DNA from: Flavobacteriaceae bacterium
GTDB lineage: Bacteria > Bacteroidota > Bacteroidia > Flavobacteriales > Flavobacteriaceae
Length of the DNA stretch: 38,418 bases
NCBI GenBank assembly: GCA_947452415.1
Contig: CANGCT010000016.1
Span: forward strand, 1-38,418
Reading direction: 5' to 3'
Shown here: positions 1 through 7,538 of the stretch, piece by piece
How the letters are laid out: every line of letters begins with the position of its first letter
Position numbering within the stretch: position 1 is the first letter of the stretch
Notes under the pieces: generated by a model
Database searches by the model: none
Seen by the model: the letters and a program-made list of their open reading frames with translations, nothing else
What the model was told of the DNA's origin: nothing
Made by a program: the position numbers and the translations under genes

Positions 1-95
1 AAATTATAGTTATTTCTTGTATATCCTAAATAGAGATTAACAAATAACAAAATAATATTTAAGGCCGTCAAAATGTAAAATATTCTTTTATCCAT
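1..95 (-). CDS. Small hydrophobic protein, N-terminal part (cut by window edge)
   Basis: This frame is not in the ORF track. An ATG on the minus strand at 95 opens a frame that stays open to the window edge and gives MDKRIFYILTALNIILLFVN and onward, which reads as the start of a single transmembrane helix. It begins 6 nt after the stop of the upstream small membrane protein, so the two are probably co-transcribed. The function is unknown and the C-terminus lies outside the window. Confidence 0.5.
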   Translation of the reverse strand, partial: MDKRIFYILTALNIILLFVNLYLGYTRNNYN

Positions 96-101
96 ATAAA
101 T

Positions 102-305
102 TTATTCGGTTTTATCGTTCTCAATTTTACCCAATCGAACGACTTGAAAAGCAACATAAATTAAGATTACGCTATTTATAGCAATCTTTAAATAATCGAA
201 TTCTTGTGTTTTTATTCCTTTAAATATTCGACTTGCAAGCAAATAAGCCAAGACGAATAAAAAGACTACGTAGATGTAAAGCAATGCTTTATTATTTATT
301 TTCAT
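102..305 (-). CDS. Small two-helix membrane protein, unknown function
   Basis: This is a 67-residue protein with two predicted transmembrane segments, at about residues 8-26 and 40-57, separated by a short charged linker (FKGIKTQEFDYLK) and ending in a charged tail. No enzymatic motif is visible. It starts 9 nt after the stop of the STAS-like gene and ends 6 nt before another small hydrophobic ORF. This suggests a short operon of accessory membrane peptides downstream of the pyr genes. I do not recognise the family. Confidence 0.6.
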   Translation of the reverse strand: MKINNKALLYIYVVFLFVLAYLLASRIFKGIKTQEFDYLKIAINSVILIYVAFQVVRLGKIENDKTE

Positions 306-314
306 GGGGTGGTT

Positions 315-647
315 TTAAAATCCTAAATCGCGTTCTATTTCTTCCATTTCGATAATGTCGTGGGCTTCTTGAATGGAAGGCACGACTGTTAATTGGGTAG
401 GAATGGCATTAAAATCAATATCGGAAGCCATTAAAACGAAGGATTTTTTTCCTTTGCAATGTGCTTTAGATAAATCGGAGAATAATTTAATATCTTTTAA
501 TTCCACATTTTTATCGTGGGTAACATCTAGAATTAAATTTTGAGTTTTAAAAGTAGCATGTTCGTGAGTTAGTTTCTCCAAGAAATTTTGAATGTTTCCT
601 TGGGTATCTTTAATGATGGTGGTGTGGCCTTTTTGTTCTACTTTCAT
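315..647 (-). CDS. Small STAS-like protein (sometimes labelled 'ribonuclease Z' in Flavobacterium)
   Basis: The protein has about 110 residues starting at the internal Met of MKVEQKGHTTIIKD. The 19 extra N-terminal residues in the ORF track overlap the remnant of another gene and look spurious, so I choose the ATG at 647. Alternating strands and helices (TTIIKDTQGNI, NLILDVTH, KSFVLMASDIDF, LTVVPSIQEAHDIIEMEEIER) resemble an anti-sigma-antagonist/STAS fold. From memory, very similar short proteins in Flavobacterium sit between pyrB and a true ribonuclease Z gene and are often mislabelled as that enzyme; this one has no metallo-beta-lactamase HxHxDH motif. No full rnz gene is visible here. Its role is unknown. 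Confidence 0.65.
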   Translation of the reverse strand: MKVEQKGHTTIIKDTQGNIQNFLEKLTHEHATFKTQNLILDVTHDKNVELKDIKLFSDLSKAHCKGKKSFVLMASDIDFNAIPTQLTVVPSIQEAHDIIEMEEIERDLGF

Positions 648-693
648 TGGGGTTATATTGGTATTAAAGAATCGATTGAAAAACGAATTCCTT

Positions 694-768
694 TTATAAT
701 TCAATTACTATTAAATCTAATTCTTCGATTTTGGAAAATTGATTGTCGGCGGTAACGAAAGTATTGGT
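694..768 (-). pseudogene. Remnant: C-terminal end of a PIN-domain (VapC-like) toxin
   Basis: Minus-strand translation gives 24 residues, TNTFVTADNQFSKIEELDLI then VIEL, followed by a stop. This resembles the C-terminal strand-helix-strand of PIN-domain toxins, where an L/F-V-T-x-D-x-x-F-x-x-I stretch carries the last acidic residue. An in-frame stop lies immediately upstream and there is no start codon, so most of the gene is missing. It lies directly downstream of the small antitoxin-like ORF, in the order expected for an antitoxin-toxin pair. The family call rests on motif resemblance only. Confidence 0.45.
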
Positions 769-780
769 TTATTTAATAAA

Positions 781-820
781 ATTAAATGTAATTAAATGTA
801 ATTAAATGTAATTAAATCTA
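781..820. repeat. 10-bp tandem repeat, four copies
   Basis: Three exact copies of ATTAAATGTA are followed by one variant, ATTAAATCTA. The array sits exactly at the junction between the antitoxin-like ORF and the toxin remnant, and the variant copy supplies the antitoxin stop codon. Confidence 0.9.
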
Positions 821-979
821 ATTTTTTCTTAGTTCTAACTGATACTTCAATCCATCTAAGTTACGCTTTAACTTTCCAAAATGACTTGTTAAATTTCCTG
901 TTTTGGAATTTTTTTTTATTCTGGAAGTTAATATTTTCTCTATATTTTTAGAGTTAGATTTATTTATTACAACAGTCAT
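818..979 (-). CDS. Antitoxin-like small protein (VapB type, partner of a PIN toxin)
   Basis: This 53-residue ORF is too short for the ORF track. It begins MTVVINKSNSKNIEKILTSR and ends near GKLKRNLDGLKYQLELRKN. Short antitoxins paired with PIN toxins in Bacteroidota commonly begin with a beta strand and end with a G-K-L-K...DGL-x-Y-Q...R-N-E-W-like toxin-neutralising tail; here the tail stops just after R-K-N. The 10-bp repeat appears to have replaced the last residues. With the toxin reduced to a fragment, the antitoxin is an orphan and may itself be decaying. The family assignment is by pattern, not by search. Confidence 0.5.
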   Translation of the reverse strand: MTVVINKSNSKNIEKILTSRIKKNSKTGNLTSHFGKLKRNLDGLKYQLELRKN

Positions 980-1019
980 AATGGATTGCTTTTATTAACA
1001 AATATATAAAATAATTTCT

Positions 1020-1949
1020 TTACTGTTTAATTTTAGAAGCCAATAGATAAATAACTGCCATTCTAATTGCTACTCCGTTTTCTACTTGGTCTAAAATTAC
1101 CGATTGTTGGGAATCGGCAACATCGGAAGTGATTTCTACGCCACGATTGATAGGCCCTGGGTGCATAATGATGATTTCTTTATTTAAGGAATCTAATAAG
1201 GCTTTATCTACGCCATATTGTTGGACGTATTCTCTGGTGGAAGGAAAATAATTCACATCCATTCGTTCGTTTTGCACGCGAAGCATATTGGCAACATCAC
1301 ACCATTCTAGCGCTTTTCTTAAATTGGGTTCTACAGTAACCCCAAGGCTTTCAATATACTTCGGAATTAAAGTTTTAGGTCCGCATACTTTTACTTCGGC
1401 ACCTTGCATTTGCAAAGCATAAATATTAGAAAGTGCTACTCTTGAATGCAAAACATCGCCAACAATCACCACTTTTTTACCCGCCACTTCGCCTAATTTT
1501 CCTCGAATAGAAAAACTATCCAATAAAGCCTGGGTTGGATGTTCGTGAGCACCATCTCCAGCATTTACAATACTTGCTTTTACATTTTGCGAAAGAAAGT
1601 AAGCCGCACCCGGATTGGCATGACGCATAACTACCATATCGACTTTCATCGAAAGAATATTGTTCACGGTATCAATAAGGGTCTCCCCTTTTTTAACCGA
1701 GGATTGTGCTGCCGAAAAACTAATAACATCTGCCGAAAGTCTTTTTTGAGCCAACTCAAAAGATAATTTAGTTCGGGTACTGTTTTCGAAAAAGATATTA
1801 GCTATGGTGATGTCTCTTAAAGAAGGGACTTTTTTAATTGGGCGGTTGATGACTTCTTTAAAATGATCAGCCGTTTCAAAAATTAAATCAATGTCTTCTT
1901 TAACTAGGTATTTAATTCCTAATAAATGGTTTACACTCAGTTCTTTCAT
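1020..1949 (-). CDS. pyrB: Aspartate carbamoyltransferase catalytic subunit
   Basis: This enzyme condenses carbamoyl phosphate with aspartate to give N-carbamoyl-aspartate, the committed step of pyrimidine synthesis, in the cytoplasm. The 309-residue length is normal. The carbamoyl-phosphate motif STRT is at 57-60 and HPTQ at 137-140. The aspartate-binding C-terminal domain carries MLRVQNERM and HPGPINRGVEI. No regulatory chain (pyrI) is nearby. It follows pyrR by 32 nt on the same strand, so the two form a pyr operon. Start at the N-terminal ATG gives a standard MKELSVNHLLG beginning. Confidence 0.97.
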   Translation of the reverse strand: MKELSVNHLLGIKYLVKEDIDLIFETADHFKEVINRPIKKVPSLRDITIANIFFENSTRTKLSFELAQKRLSADVISFSAAQSSVKKGETLIDTVNNILSMKVDMVVMRHANPGAAYFLSQNVKASIVNAGDGAHEHPTQALLDSFSIRGKLGEVAGKKVVIVGDVLHSRVALSNIYALQMQGAEVKVCGPKTLIPKYIESLGVTVEPNLRKALEWCDVANMLRVQNERMDVNYFPSTREYVQQYGVDKALLDSLNKEIIIMHPGPINRGVEITSDVADSQQSVILDQVENGVAIRMAVIYLLASKIKQ

Positions 1950-1981
1950 TTATATAGTAGGTGTTGTGTTATTGTAAATTC

Positions 1982-2521
1982 CTAATTCGTAATTAAATAT
2001 ACTCCCTCTTCTCCTTCATTTTCTAGCCAGCATACTTTTACTTTTTCGCCATTGATGGCATCTACTTGACGACCTCTATAATCAGGTTGAATAGGTAAAT
2101 GACGACTGAAACGTCTATCAATTAAGGTTAAAAGTTCTACTTCAGAGGGTCTTCCAAAAGATTGAATAGCGGTTAACGCGGCATTGATACTTCTTCCAGT
2201 ATACAATACATCGTCAATAAAAACTACTTTTTTATTTTCAACTAAGAAATCTATTTGGGTTTTATTGGCTTCTAAAGGTTTGTCGCCTCTGCGGAAATCA
2301 TCTCTAAAAAAAGTGATATCTAAAAAACCAAGAGGGATATTTTGGAGTTGGTATTCTGTTTTCAGAATGTGTTGGATACGTTGCGCTAAGAATTTACCAC
2401 GTGGTTGCAACCCAATCAATACTGTATTCGAAAAATCAAGATGCTTCTCGATTAACTGACAGGCCAAACGATTTAAAATGATAGTAACTTCTTTGGCAGT
2501 GAGCAATATTTTTTGACTCAT
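1982..2521 (-). CDS. pyrR: PyrR: pyrimidine regulator / uracil phosphoribosyltransferase
   Basis: This 179-residue protein belongs to the type I phosphoribosyltransferase family. The PRPP-binding loop VVFIDDVLYTGRS lies at about 99-111 and a PRG loop (LIGLQPRGKF) near 40. In Firmicutes, PyrR binds the pyr mRNA to cause attenuation and also makes UMP from uracil and PRPP. Position just ahead of pyrB fits a regulatory role, but I could not identify a convincing PyrR-binding anti-antiterminator in the leader. A weak -7-like box (TACTTTTA) occurs in the upstream 50 nt. Confidence 0.93.
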   Translation of the reverse strand: MSQKILLTAKEVTIILNRLACQLIEKHLDFSNTVLIGLQPRGKFLAQRIQHILKTEYQLQNIPLGFLDITFFRDDFRRGDKPLEANKTQIDFLVENKKVVFIDDVLYTGRSINAALTAIQSFGRPSEVELLTLIDRRFSRHLPIQPDYRGRQVDAINGEKVKVCWLENEGEEGVYLITN

Positions 2522-2810
2522 AATGAAGTGCTGTTTGGAGTGTAAAAGTAAATAAAAATATTGGAATTTAATTCAAAAAAGAAAAACTCCACATAATACA
2601 AATACAATAATTATTTTTTTAAACACGAATTGCACGAATTTTCACCAATTGTATTGTTTCTAAAAATTACACATATTATATATGCCTTTTGCAGATTCGA
2701 AAATAGTATGAAATTCCAAAACGTTGAGTATTGCACTGATCTCAAAAAACACAAAAAACTTTAAATTAATCTCTAAACCAGCAGTAGCATAACTAGTATT
2801 GGTATTTATT
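2522..2810. other. Intergenic region upstream of pyrR
   Basis: This AT-rich gap of about 290 bp contains the left copy of the CACGAATTGCACGAATTT repeat and no convincing ORF or RNA gene. It holds the pyrR promoter side and the 3' flank of the M50-like gene. Confidence 0.6.
2623..2641 (+). repeat. Dispersed repeat, left copy of a 19-bp inverted pair
   Basis: The sequence ACACGAATTGCACGAATTT is the exact reverse complement of 3618-3636. This 'cacgaatt' motif is one I associate with common intergenic repeats in Flavobacterium. The pair flanks the M50-like gene. Confidence 0.8.
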
Positions 2811-3566
2811 TTATTTTAAATTTATAAATATAATAATTGTTATAGTAGTTAGAATTAATAATGGAATTGAGATTTTATTTATAGTTACTTCTGCATCTAT
2901 TATTTCGGTTTTTTTATATGTTCCTAAAGTACTTAAATAAGTCATAGGAACAAATATAGTTGGCAATAAACTAAACCAAACAACGATTGGTAAATTAAGT
3001 AATGAAATACCAACAATTAAAAAAATTATTGGAAAAATGAAAAGTTGTTTTTGATTCTCTTTTTTATCAAATATATCTGAACTTTTGTAATAAATAAATT
3101 CTTTAGATAAATATTGAAATAATTTTTTCATTACAATAAATGTAATAATTGCTATAATTATTGAAATAAAAAATGAAATATTAAAGTAATTAAAAACTCG
3201 ACCTGTATCGCCATCTTTTATGAATGGAGCAATTAGCATATAACCTAAAAAATTAAGAATATTACTCATACCAAACCATAATAAAAAAAGTTTAAATAAG
3301 GATGGTTTAATAAGTTTTATCGATATAAAAAGAAAGGTTATTCCGATTATAAATGAGAAAAATGGCCCTGCAAAAGCAATTAACATCAATTGTTTTTCGG
3401 ATGGTTCTATTAAAGGTCTAACATAATTATGATGCAATTTAGGATTTAAATTAAAATATTTTGCAACTAAATAATGTGCAAATTCGTGTAAAATACATGA
3501 AATTAAAGAAGTAGATGTAGCAATTAAAACACTGTTAATTCCTAAAAATTTATTTTTTAAAGTCAT
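2811..3566 (-). CDS. M50-like membrane zinc metalloprotease (putative)
   Basis: This 251-residue polytopic membrane protein has HEFAH (HExxH) at residues 27-31 inside the first hydrophobic segment, as in site-2-type intramembrane proteases. A later APFIKDGDTG stretch could supply the third zinc ligand, although the usual NxxPxxxLDG is not exact. About six hydrophobic segments follow, and no PDZ domain is seen. The coding sequence is visibly more AT-rich than the genes on either side and has its own flanking repeats. It lies alone between pyrR and the ccsBA-GPx unit, so transfer or insertion is possible. The substrate is unknown. Confidence 0.65.
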   Translation of the reverse strand: MTLKNKFLGINSVLIATSTSLISCILHEFAHYLVAKYFNLNPKLHHNYVRPLIEPSEKQLMLIAFAGPFFSFIIGITFLFISIKLIKPSLFKLFLLWFGMSNILNFLGYMLIAPFIKDGDTGRVFNYFNISFFISIIIAIITFIVMKKLFQYLSKEFIYYKSSDIFDKKENQKQLFIFPIIFLIVGISLLNLPIVVWFSLLPTIFVPMTYLSTLGTYKKTEIIDAEVTINKISIPLLILTTITIIIFINLK

Positions 3567-3617
3567 TTTCTTATTTTTTTAAATTAGTAAGTACCAACTT
3601 TTAAATATAAAACAATC

Positions 3618-3636
3618 AAATTCGTGCAATTCGTGT
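3618..3636 (-). repeat. Dispersed repeat, right copy of the 19-bp inverted pair
   Basis: AAATTCGTGCAATTCGTGT is the exact reverse complement of 2623-2641. It lies between the M50-like start and the glutathione peroxidase stop. Confidence 0.8.
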
Positions 3637-3650
3637 CTGCTTTTACAGTC

Positions 3651-4238
3651 TTATTTGATAATCCAATCTACAATAGAAGCATCCGTTGGAAGCACTTGTG
3701 GCGCAATAACTTTTTCTAATTCTCCTTTTTCGTTGATTAAATATTTCTGGAAATTCCATTCTACTTCACTGTCTTGCAAACCATTTTTAGATTTTTGAGT
3801 TAAGAATTTATATACTTCACACATATCGCCTCCTTTAACCGAAACCTTCTCCATCATAGGGAAAGTTACGCCGTAATTAAGTTGACAAAATTCGCTAATT
3901 TCTTTACTCGATCCTGGTTCTTGCGAAGCAAAATTATTAGCAGGAAATCCTACAATAACAAAATTCTTCCCTTTGTATTTTTCATAAATAGCTTCCAAGT
4001 CTTTGTATTGTGGTGTTAATCCACATTTGGAAGCAGTGTTTACAATCAGTACTTTTTTCCCTTTTAAGGAAGCAAAATCAAATTCTTTTCCACTTAAATC
4101 TTTTACTTTGAACGAATAAATAGTTTCTTTGGTCATGGTTTCTGTATTTGATTTTAATGTAACTGGAGTTTCTTGTGCTTGATTCTTACAACTCGTAAAA
4201 AAACTAAGACTTAATACTAATAAAGTGATTTTTTTCAT
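3651..4238 (-). CDS. Glutathione peroxidase family lipoprotein (thioredoxin-type)
   Basis: The enzyme reduces hydrogen and organic peroxides. The N-terminus is a lipoprotein signal with lipobox LSFFTSC (Cys17), placing it in the periplasm or on a membrane face. The peroxidatic Cys72 is in NTASKCG, with Gln106 (SQEPG) and Trp161-Asn162 (EWNF) completing the catalytic set. Cys118 (EFCQLNYG) is at the resolving position used by thioredoxin-dependent members. The third conserved Cys of FPCNQF is replaced by Ala here (FPANNF). It starts 2 nt after ccsBA stops, so it is likely translated from the same mRNA. Flavobacteria with bacillithiol lack glutathione, so the usual name is probably misleading. 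Confidence 0.92.
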   Translation of the reverse strand: MKKITLLVLSLSFFTSCKNQAQETPVTLKSNTETMTKETIYSFKVKDLSGKEFDFASLKGKKVLIVNTASKCGLTPQYKDLEAIYEKYKGKNFVIVGFPANNFASQEPGSSKEISEFCQLNYGVTFPMMEKVSVKGGDMCEVYKFLTQKSKNGLQDSEVEWNFQKYLINEKGELEKVIAPQVLPTDASIVDWIIK

Positions 4239-4240
4239 GA

Positions 4241-7200
4241 TTATTTTTTAAATGTTTTTCTATATCTCCAATATACAACAGCTGAAAAAACCATATAAAT
4301 TATAAAGATATAAAGATAAATAGTTACGTTTTGTTTTTCTCCAGAAGCATAGGAATGCATTCCAGTTAAGTGAAAATTCACTCCAAAATAGGTCATCAAT
4401 ATAGAAGCAAAGGCCAAAACGCTCATAAAATTAAAAGAAAACAAGCCTCTTAAAGAAGGAACAAATCGTGCATGAATTACAAAAGCATACACCATAATAC
4501 TAATTAAAGCCCAAGTTTCTTTAGGATCCCATCCCCAGTAACGACCCCAACTTTCGTTGGCCCATTGTCCTCCAAGAAAGTTTCCAATGGTTAGCATTAC
4601 AAGACCTATAGTCAAAGCCAATTCATTGATATAAGTAATTTCTTTAATGTGCAACGTCATAGCCGCTTTGTTCTTTTCATTGGTGAATAACATTAAAAGT
4701 AATGCAACCAATCCAAGCACCATTCCTAATGTAAATGGCCCGTAACTTGCTACAATAACGGCAACGTGAATCATTAACCAATAGGAATTCAATACCGGTT
4801 GCAAATTGGCAATAGATGGATCCAACCAATTTAGATGCGCCACCATTAAAATCATGGAAGCCACAAAAGTTCCAGATGCTACAGTAAGTTTGGATTTTCT
4901 ATCAAATGCTAAAGTAAAGAACATTGTAGCCCAAGCCACATAAATCATACTTTCGTATGCGTTGCTCCAAGGCGCATGCCCAGAAACATACCAACGCGCA
5001 ATTAATCCAGCAGTATGCATGGCAAATAAAACTCCTACGGCAATATGAAATAGGTTAATGCCAATTCGTATTGCTTTCGTATTTGAAAAAATACTGATGA
5101 TAACCATAATTAACATTAAACTTCCGGCAAGCATGTACAACCAAAATAAGTTTTTAAATACATCGTATTTGTTTAACAAAATCTCCGAAGATATTTGGTC
5201 GTCTGTTGGTCGAACTGCTTTTCCGTATTTCTTTTGAAAATTCTCCAAACCAAGAAACATCGTGTTTGCCATGGTGTAATCTTTGGTTTTAGACGCTTTT
5301 GCTAAAGCATCAAAATAATAAGGTAAGGCATTTTTAATAGCATCCAAATCATTTCCCATAGGATGATTAATCTCTAAAAACGACAACCATTTATTGTTTT
5401 TATCCCCTGGAATTGGAAAGATTCTTAAAATGTTTCCGCTCAATGCAGCGTTCATCAAATTAACTTTTTTATCCACTTCAATAAAGTCTTTTTGAAACTG
5501 ATCGGGTGTATTGGTTTTATAGGCACCTTCTAAATAAGAACCTAATTTGTAATTTCCTTTTGCATCAAATAAAGATCTAAAAGTAACATACTTATCTTCG
5601 GGATTTACTCCGATAATTTTACGGATGCTGTCGTTTCCACTTTTGATATAAATCAAAGGCAACTCGAACCAAGCAGATGGAAATTGCGACATCGAAATAA
5701 AAACTTGATCGGAATTCATTCCTTCATAAGTTTCTCTTTTACTCACTTTACGGAGCAATTCCGACGAAAAAGTATTAATCGGTTTCATCCTTCCGCCATC
5801 GTCTTGAATTACCAAACGACCAAACTTTTCGGCTTGCGCTTCGGGAACTTTAAATTTTAAAATAGAATCTAAATAATTAAATTTTGTTGGAATATGTTGG
5901 TGTTGCGCAAAACCATTTAAAGACAATAACAAAATAAACACCGACAGCAATTTAGATTTTTTCACTTTCACTTCTTCTAATTTTCGTTTCACATCAGCAA
6001 AACGGGTGTTTTTTACAAATAAAATGCACATCATGGCAAAAAACAACAAGAAATAACCAATGTAAGTTACCATAGTTCCCCAGTAATCGTGGTTTACCGA
6101 AAGGATGGTTCCCTTTTCATCGGGGTCAAAAGAGGACTGAAAAAATCGATACCCGCCATGGTCTAAAATATGGTTCATGTAAATATCGGCATTGAATTTA
6201 TTTCCGTTTTCGGTAACTGTAACTTTACTTTCAAAAGAAGAAAAACTTTTCTCGGTACCAGGATATTTTTTGGCATTAAAATCGTTTAACGTTATGCTAA
6301 ACGGCAAGGTGTACACTTTGCTTCCAAAATAAAGTGTGTATTCTAATTTACCTATTTTCACAACTTGTGGTTCCCCAACAGAGCCTTTAGAACCAATAAG
6401 GGTAACCTCTTTTGATTTTCCTTCCGATTCAATCGTTAAAACCAAAGCATCATTGGATGTTTTAGATTTGAATTTTTTACCCGAAACCACATCTTTAATT
6501 CCTTTAATTGGCTGGTCTGGGAAAACAAATTGTGCACCACCCACATTGTATAACGAACGAAACATTAAAGGCTGGGTTGCGTCTTTAGTTACTGTCCCTT
6601 GAAATTTATCAGCCATTCGCATAAATTGTCCTTCAAAAGGGGCGTCAATGGTAGTTCCTGTTGCAGTAGAAGTAATATTGATAGCACCTTTGGTAGGTTT
6701 GTTTAAAGCAAAAAGTACGTTGTGAATGTCTTTGATGGTTCCTTCTTGTAGATAATATTCGTGACGAGAACCTCCACCCGATTCGACCATTTTCAGATAC
6801 AAAGTTCCGTTTTGGGATTGCTTGATGGTGTCTTTGGCATCCATAATAAAATTTTTGTAACTAATTTTAAAAGGAATAGCATCAAAATTATCGGAAACAG
6901 AAAAAGAATTACTTGCAAATGGAGCACATACTGCAGGCGTTAACAAAAGAGGTTTTTCAAAAACTCTTCTTTTCAATTCACCATTGTGTTGTCCATCTAC
7001 AAAAAAAGTAAGGTAATTTTTATCGGAAAACATTTGGTTAGAAGTAGCGCCTTCACGAATTGGCATCATTCCTTCGTAACTAATGTATCTAGTAATAAAA
7101 GCACCAAAAATGATAAACACAAAAGAAACGTGCAGCAATAAGGTTGCCCATTTTTCTTTTTTATACAATTGGTAGCGTTTAATATTTCCTGCAAAATTAA

Positions 7201-7378
7201 TCATAAAGAACACCATAATTACTTCAAACCACCACGCATTATATATCCAAACCCTTGCGGTATCGGTATTGTAATAACTCTCAATAAAGGTCCCTATTCC
7301 CATGGCTAATGCAAAAGTTAAAAATAAAACCGCCATTAATCTAGTGGAAAAAAGAAAAGAAAATATTTTTGTATTCAT
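4241..7378 (-). CDS. ccsA: Fused CcsB-CcsA cytochrome c synthase (ResB-ResC fusion)
   Basis: The 1045 residues form a System II cytochrome c assembly protein. The N-terminal ResB/CcsB part has four early or flanking membrane helices and a large periplasmic domain. A membrane segment at about 480-495 (LLSVFILLLSLNGFAQ) follows, then a second periplasmic region. The C-terminal CcsA part carries the haem-handling WWD motif GRYWGWDPKETWALIS plus conserved His residues (HTAGLIARW, MIHVAVI, GMHSYASG). It exports haem and attaches it covalently to apocytochromes. Upstream on the minus strand is a good -7 box. The downstream peroxidase is separated by 2 nt. Length and fusion are usual for Flavobacteriaceae. 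Confidence 0.95.
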   Translation of the reverse strand: MNTKIFSFLFSTRLMAVLFLTFALAMGIGTFIESYYNTDTARVWIYNAWWFEVIMVFFMINFAGNIKRYQLYKKEKWATLLLHVSFVFIIFGAFITRYISYEGMMPIREGATSNQMFSDKNYLTFFVDGQHNGELKRRVFEKPLLLTPAVCAPFASNSFSVSDNFDAIPFKISYKNFIMDAKDTIKQSQNGTLYLKMVESGGGSRHEYYLQEGTIKDIHNVLFALNKPTKGAINITSTATGTTIDAPFEGQFMRMADKFQGTVTKDATQPLMFRSLYNVGGAQFVFPDQPIKGIKDVVSGKKFKSKTSNDALVLTIESEGKSKEVTLIGSKGSVGEPQVVKIGKLEYTLYFGSKVYTLPFSITLNDFNAKKYPGTEKSFSSFESKVTVTENGNKFNADIYMNHILDHGGYRFFQSSFDPDEKGTILSVNHDYWGTMVTYIGYFLLFFAMMCILFVKNTRFADVKRKLEEVKVKKSKLLSVFILLLSLNGFAQHQHIPTKFNYLDSILKFKVPEAQAEKFGRLVIQDDGGRMKPINTFSSELLRKVSKRETYEGMNSDQVFISMSQFPSAWFELPLIYIKSGNDSIRKIIGVNPEDKYVTFRSLFDAKGNYKLGSYLEGAYKTNTPDQFQKDFIEVDKKVNLMNAALSGNILRIFPIPGDKNNKWLSFLEINHPMGNDLDAIKNALPYYFDALAKASKTKDYTMANTMFLGLENFQKKYGKAVRPTDDQISSEILLNKYDVFKNLFWLYMLAGSLMLIMVIISIFSNTKAIRIGINLFHIAVGVLFAMHTAGLIARWYVSGHAPWSNAYESMIYVAWATMFFTLAFDRKSKLTVASGTFVASMILMVAHLNWLDPSIANLQPVLNSYWLMIHVAVIVASYGPFTLGMVLGLVALLLMLFTNEKNKAAMTLHIKEITYINELALTIGLVMLTIGNFLGGQWANESWGRYWGWDPKETWALISIMVYAFVIHARFVPSLRGLFSFNFMSVLAFASILMTYFGVNFHLTGMHSYASGEKQNVTIYLYIFIIYMVFSAVVYWRYRKTFKK

Positions 7379-7415
7379 TAGAAAATTTTATTAGTACACC
7401 TAAATTTAGGGTTTA

Positions 7416-7423
7416 CAAAAGTA
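7416..7423 (-). promoter_or_regulatory. -7 promoter box of ccsBA
   Basis: Minus strand TACTTTTG matches the Bacteroidota -7 consensus TAnnTTTG, 38 nt before the ccsBA ATG. No clear -33 TTG is present. Confidence 0.45.
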
Positions 7424-7538
7424 AATTAAAATTGTGGATTATTAATTGAATAAAAAAGGTTTTAAGTCATTTTTAAGAGCTGTTTATTTGAGTAAATGAA
7501 TCTAATGCAAATTCAAAAAAAAAGAATATTTTTACCGA

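Noticed and set aside
1539-1766. Plus-strand 75-codon ORF inside pyrB
   Set aside because: It is the antisense shadow of a well-conserved gene and has no family resemblance, membrane pattern or upstream signal.
2522-2620. PyrR-binding attenuator in the pyrR leader
   Set aside because: I looked for a conserved anti-antiterminator stem-loop with a following terminator on the minus strand and found none that was convincing.
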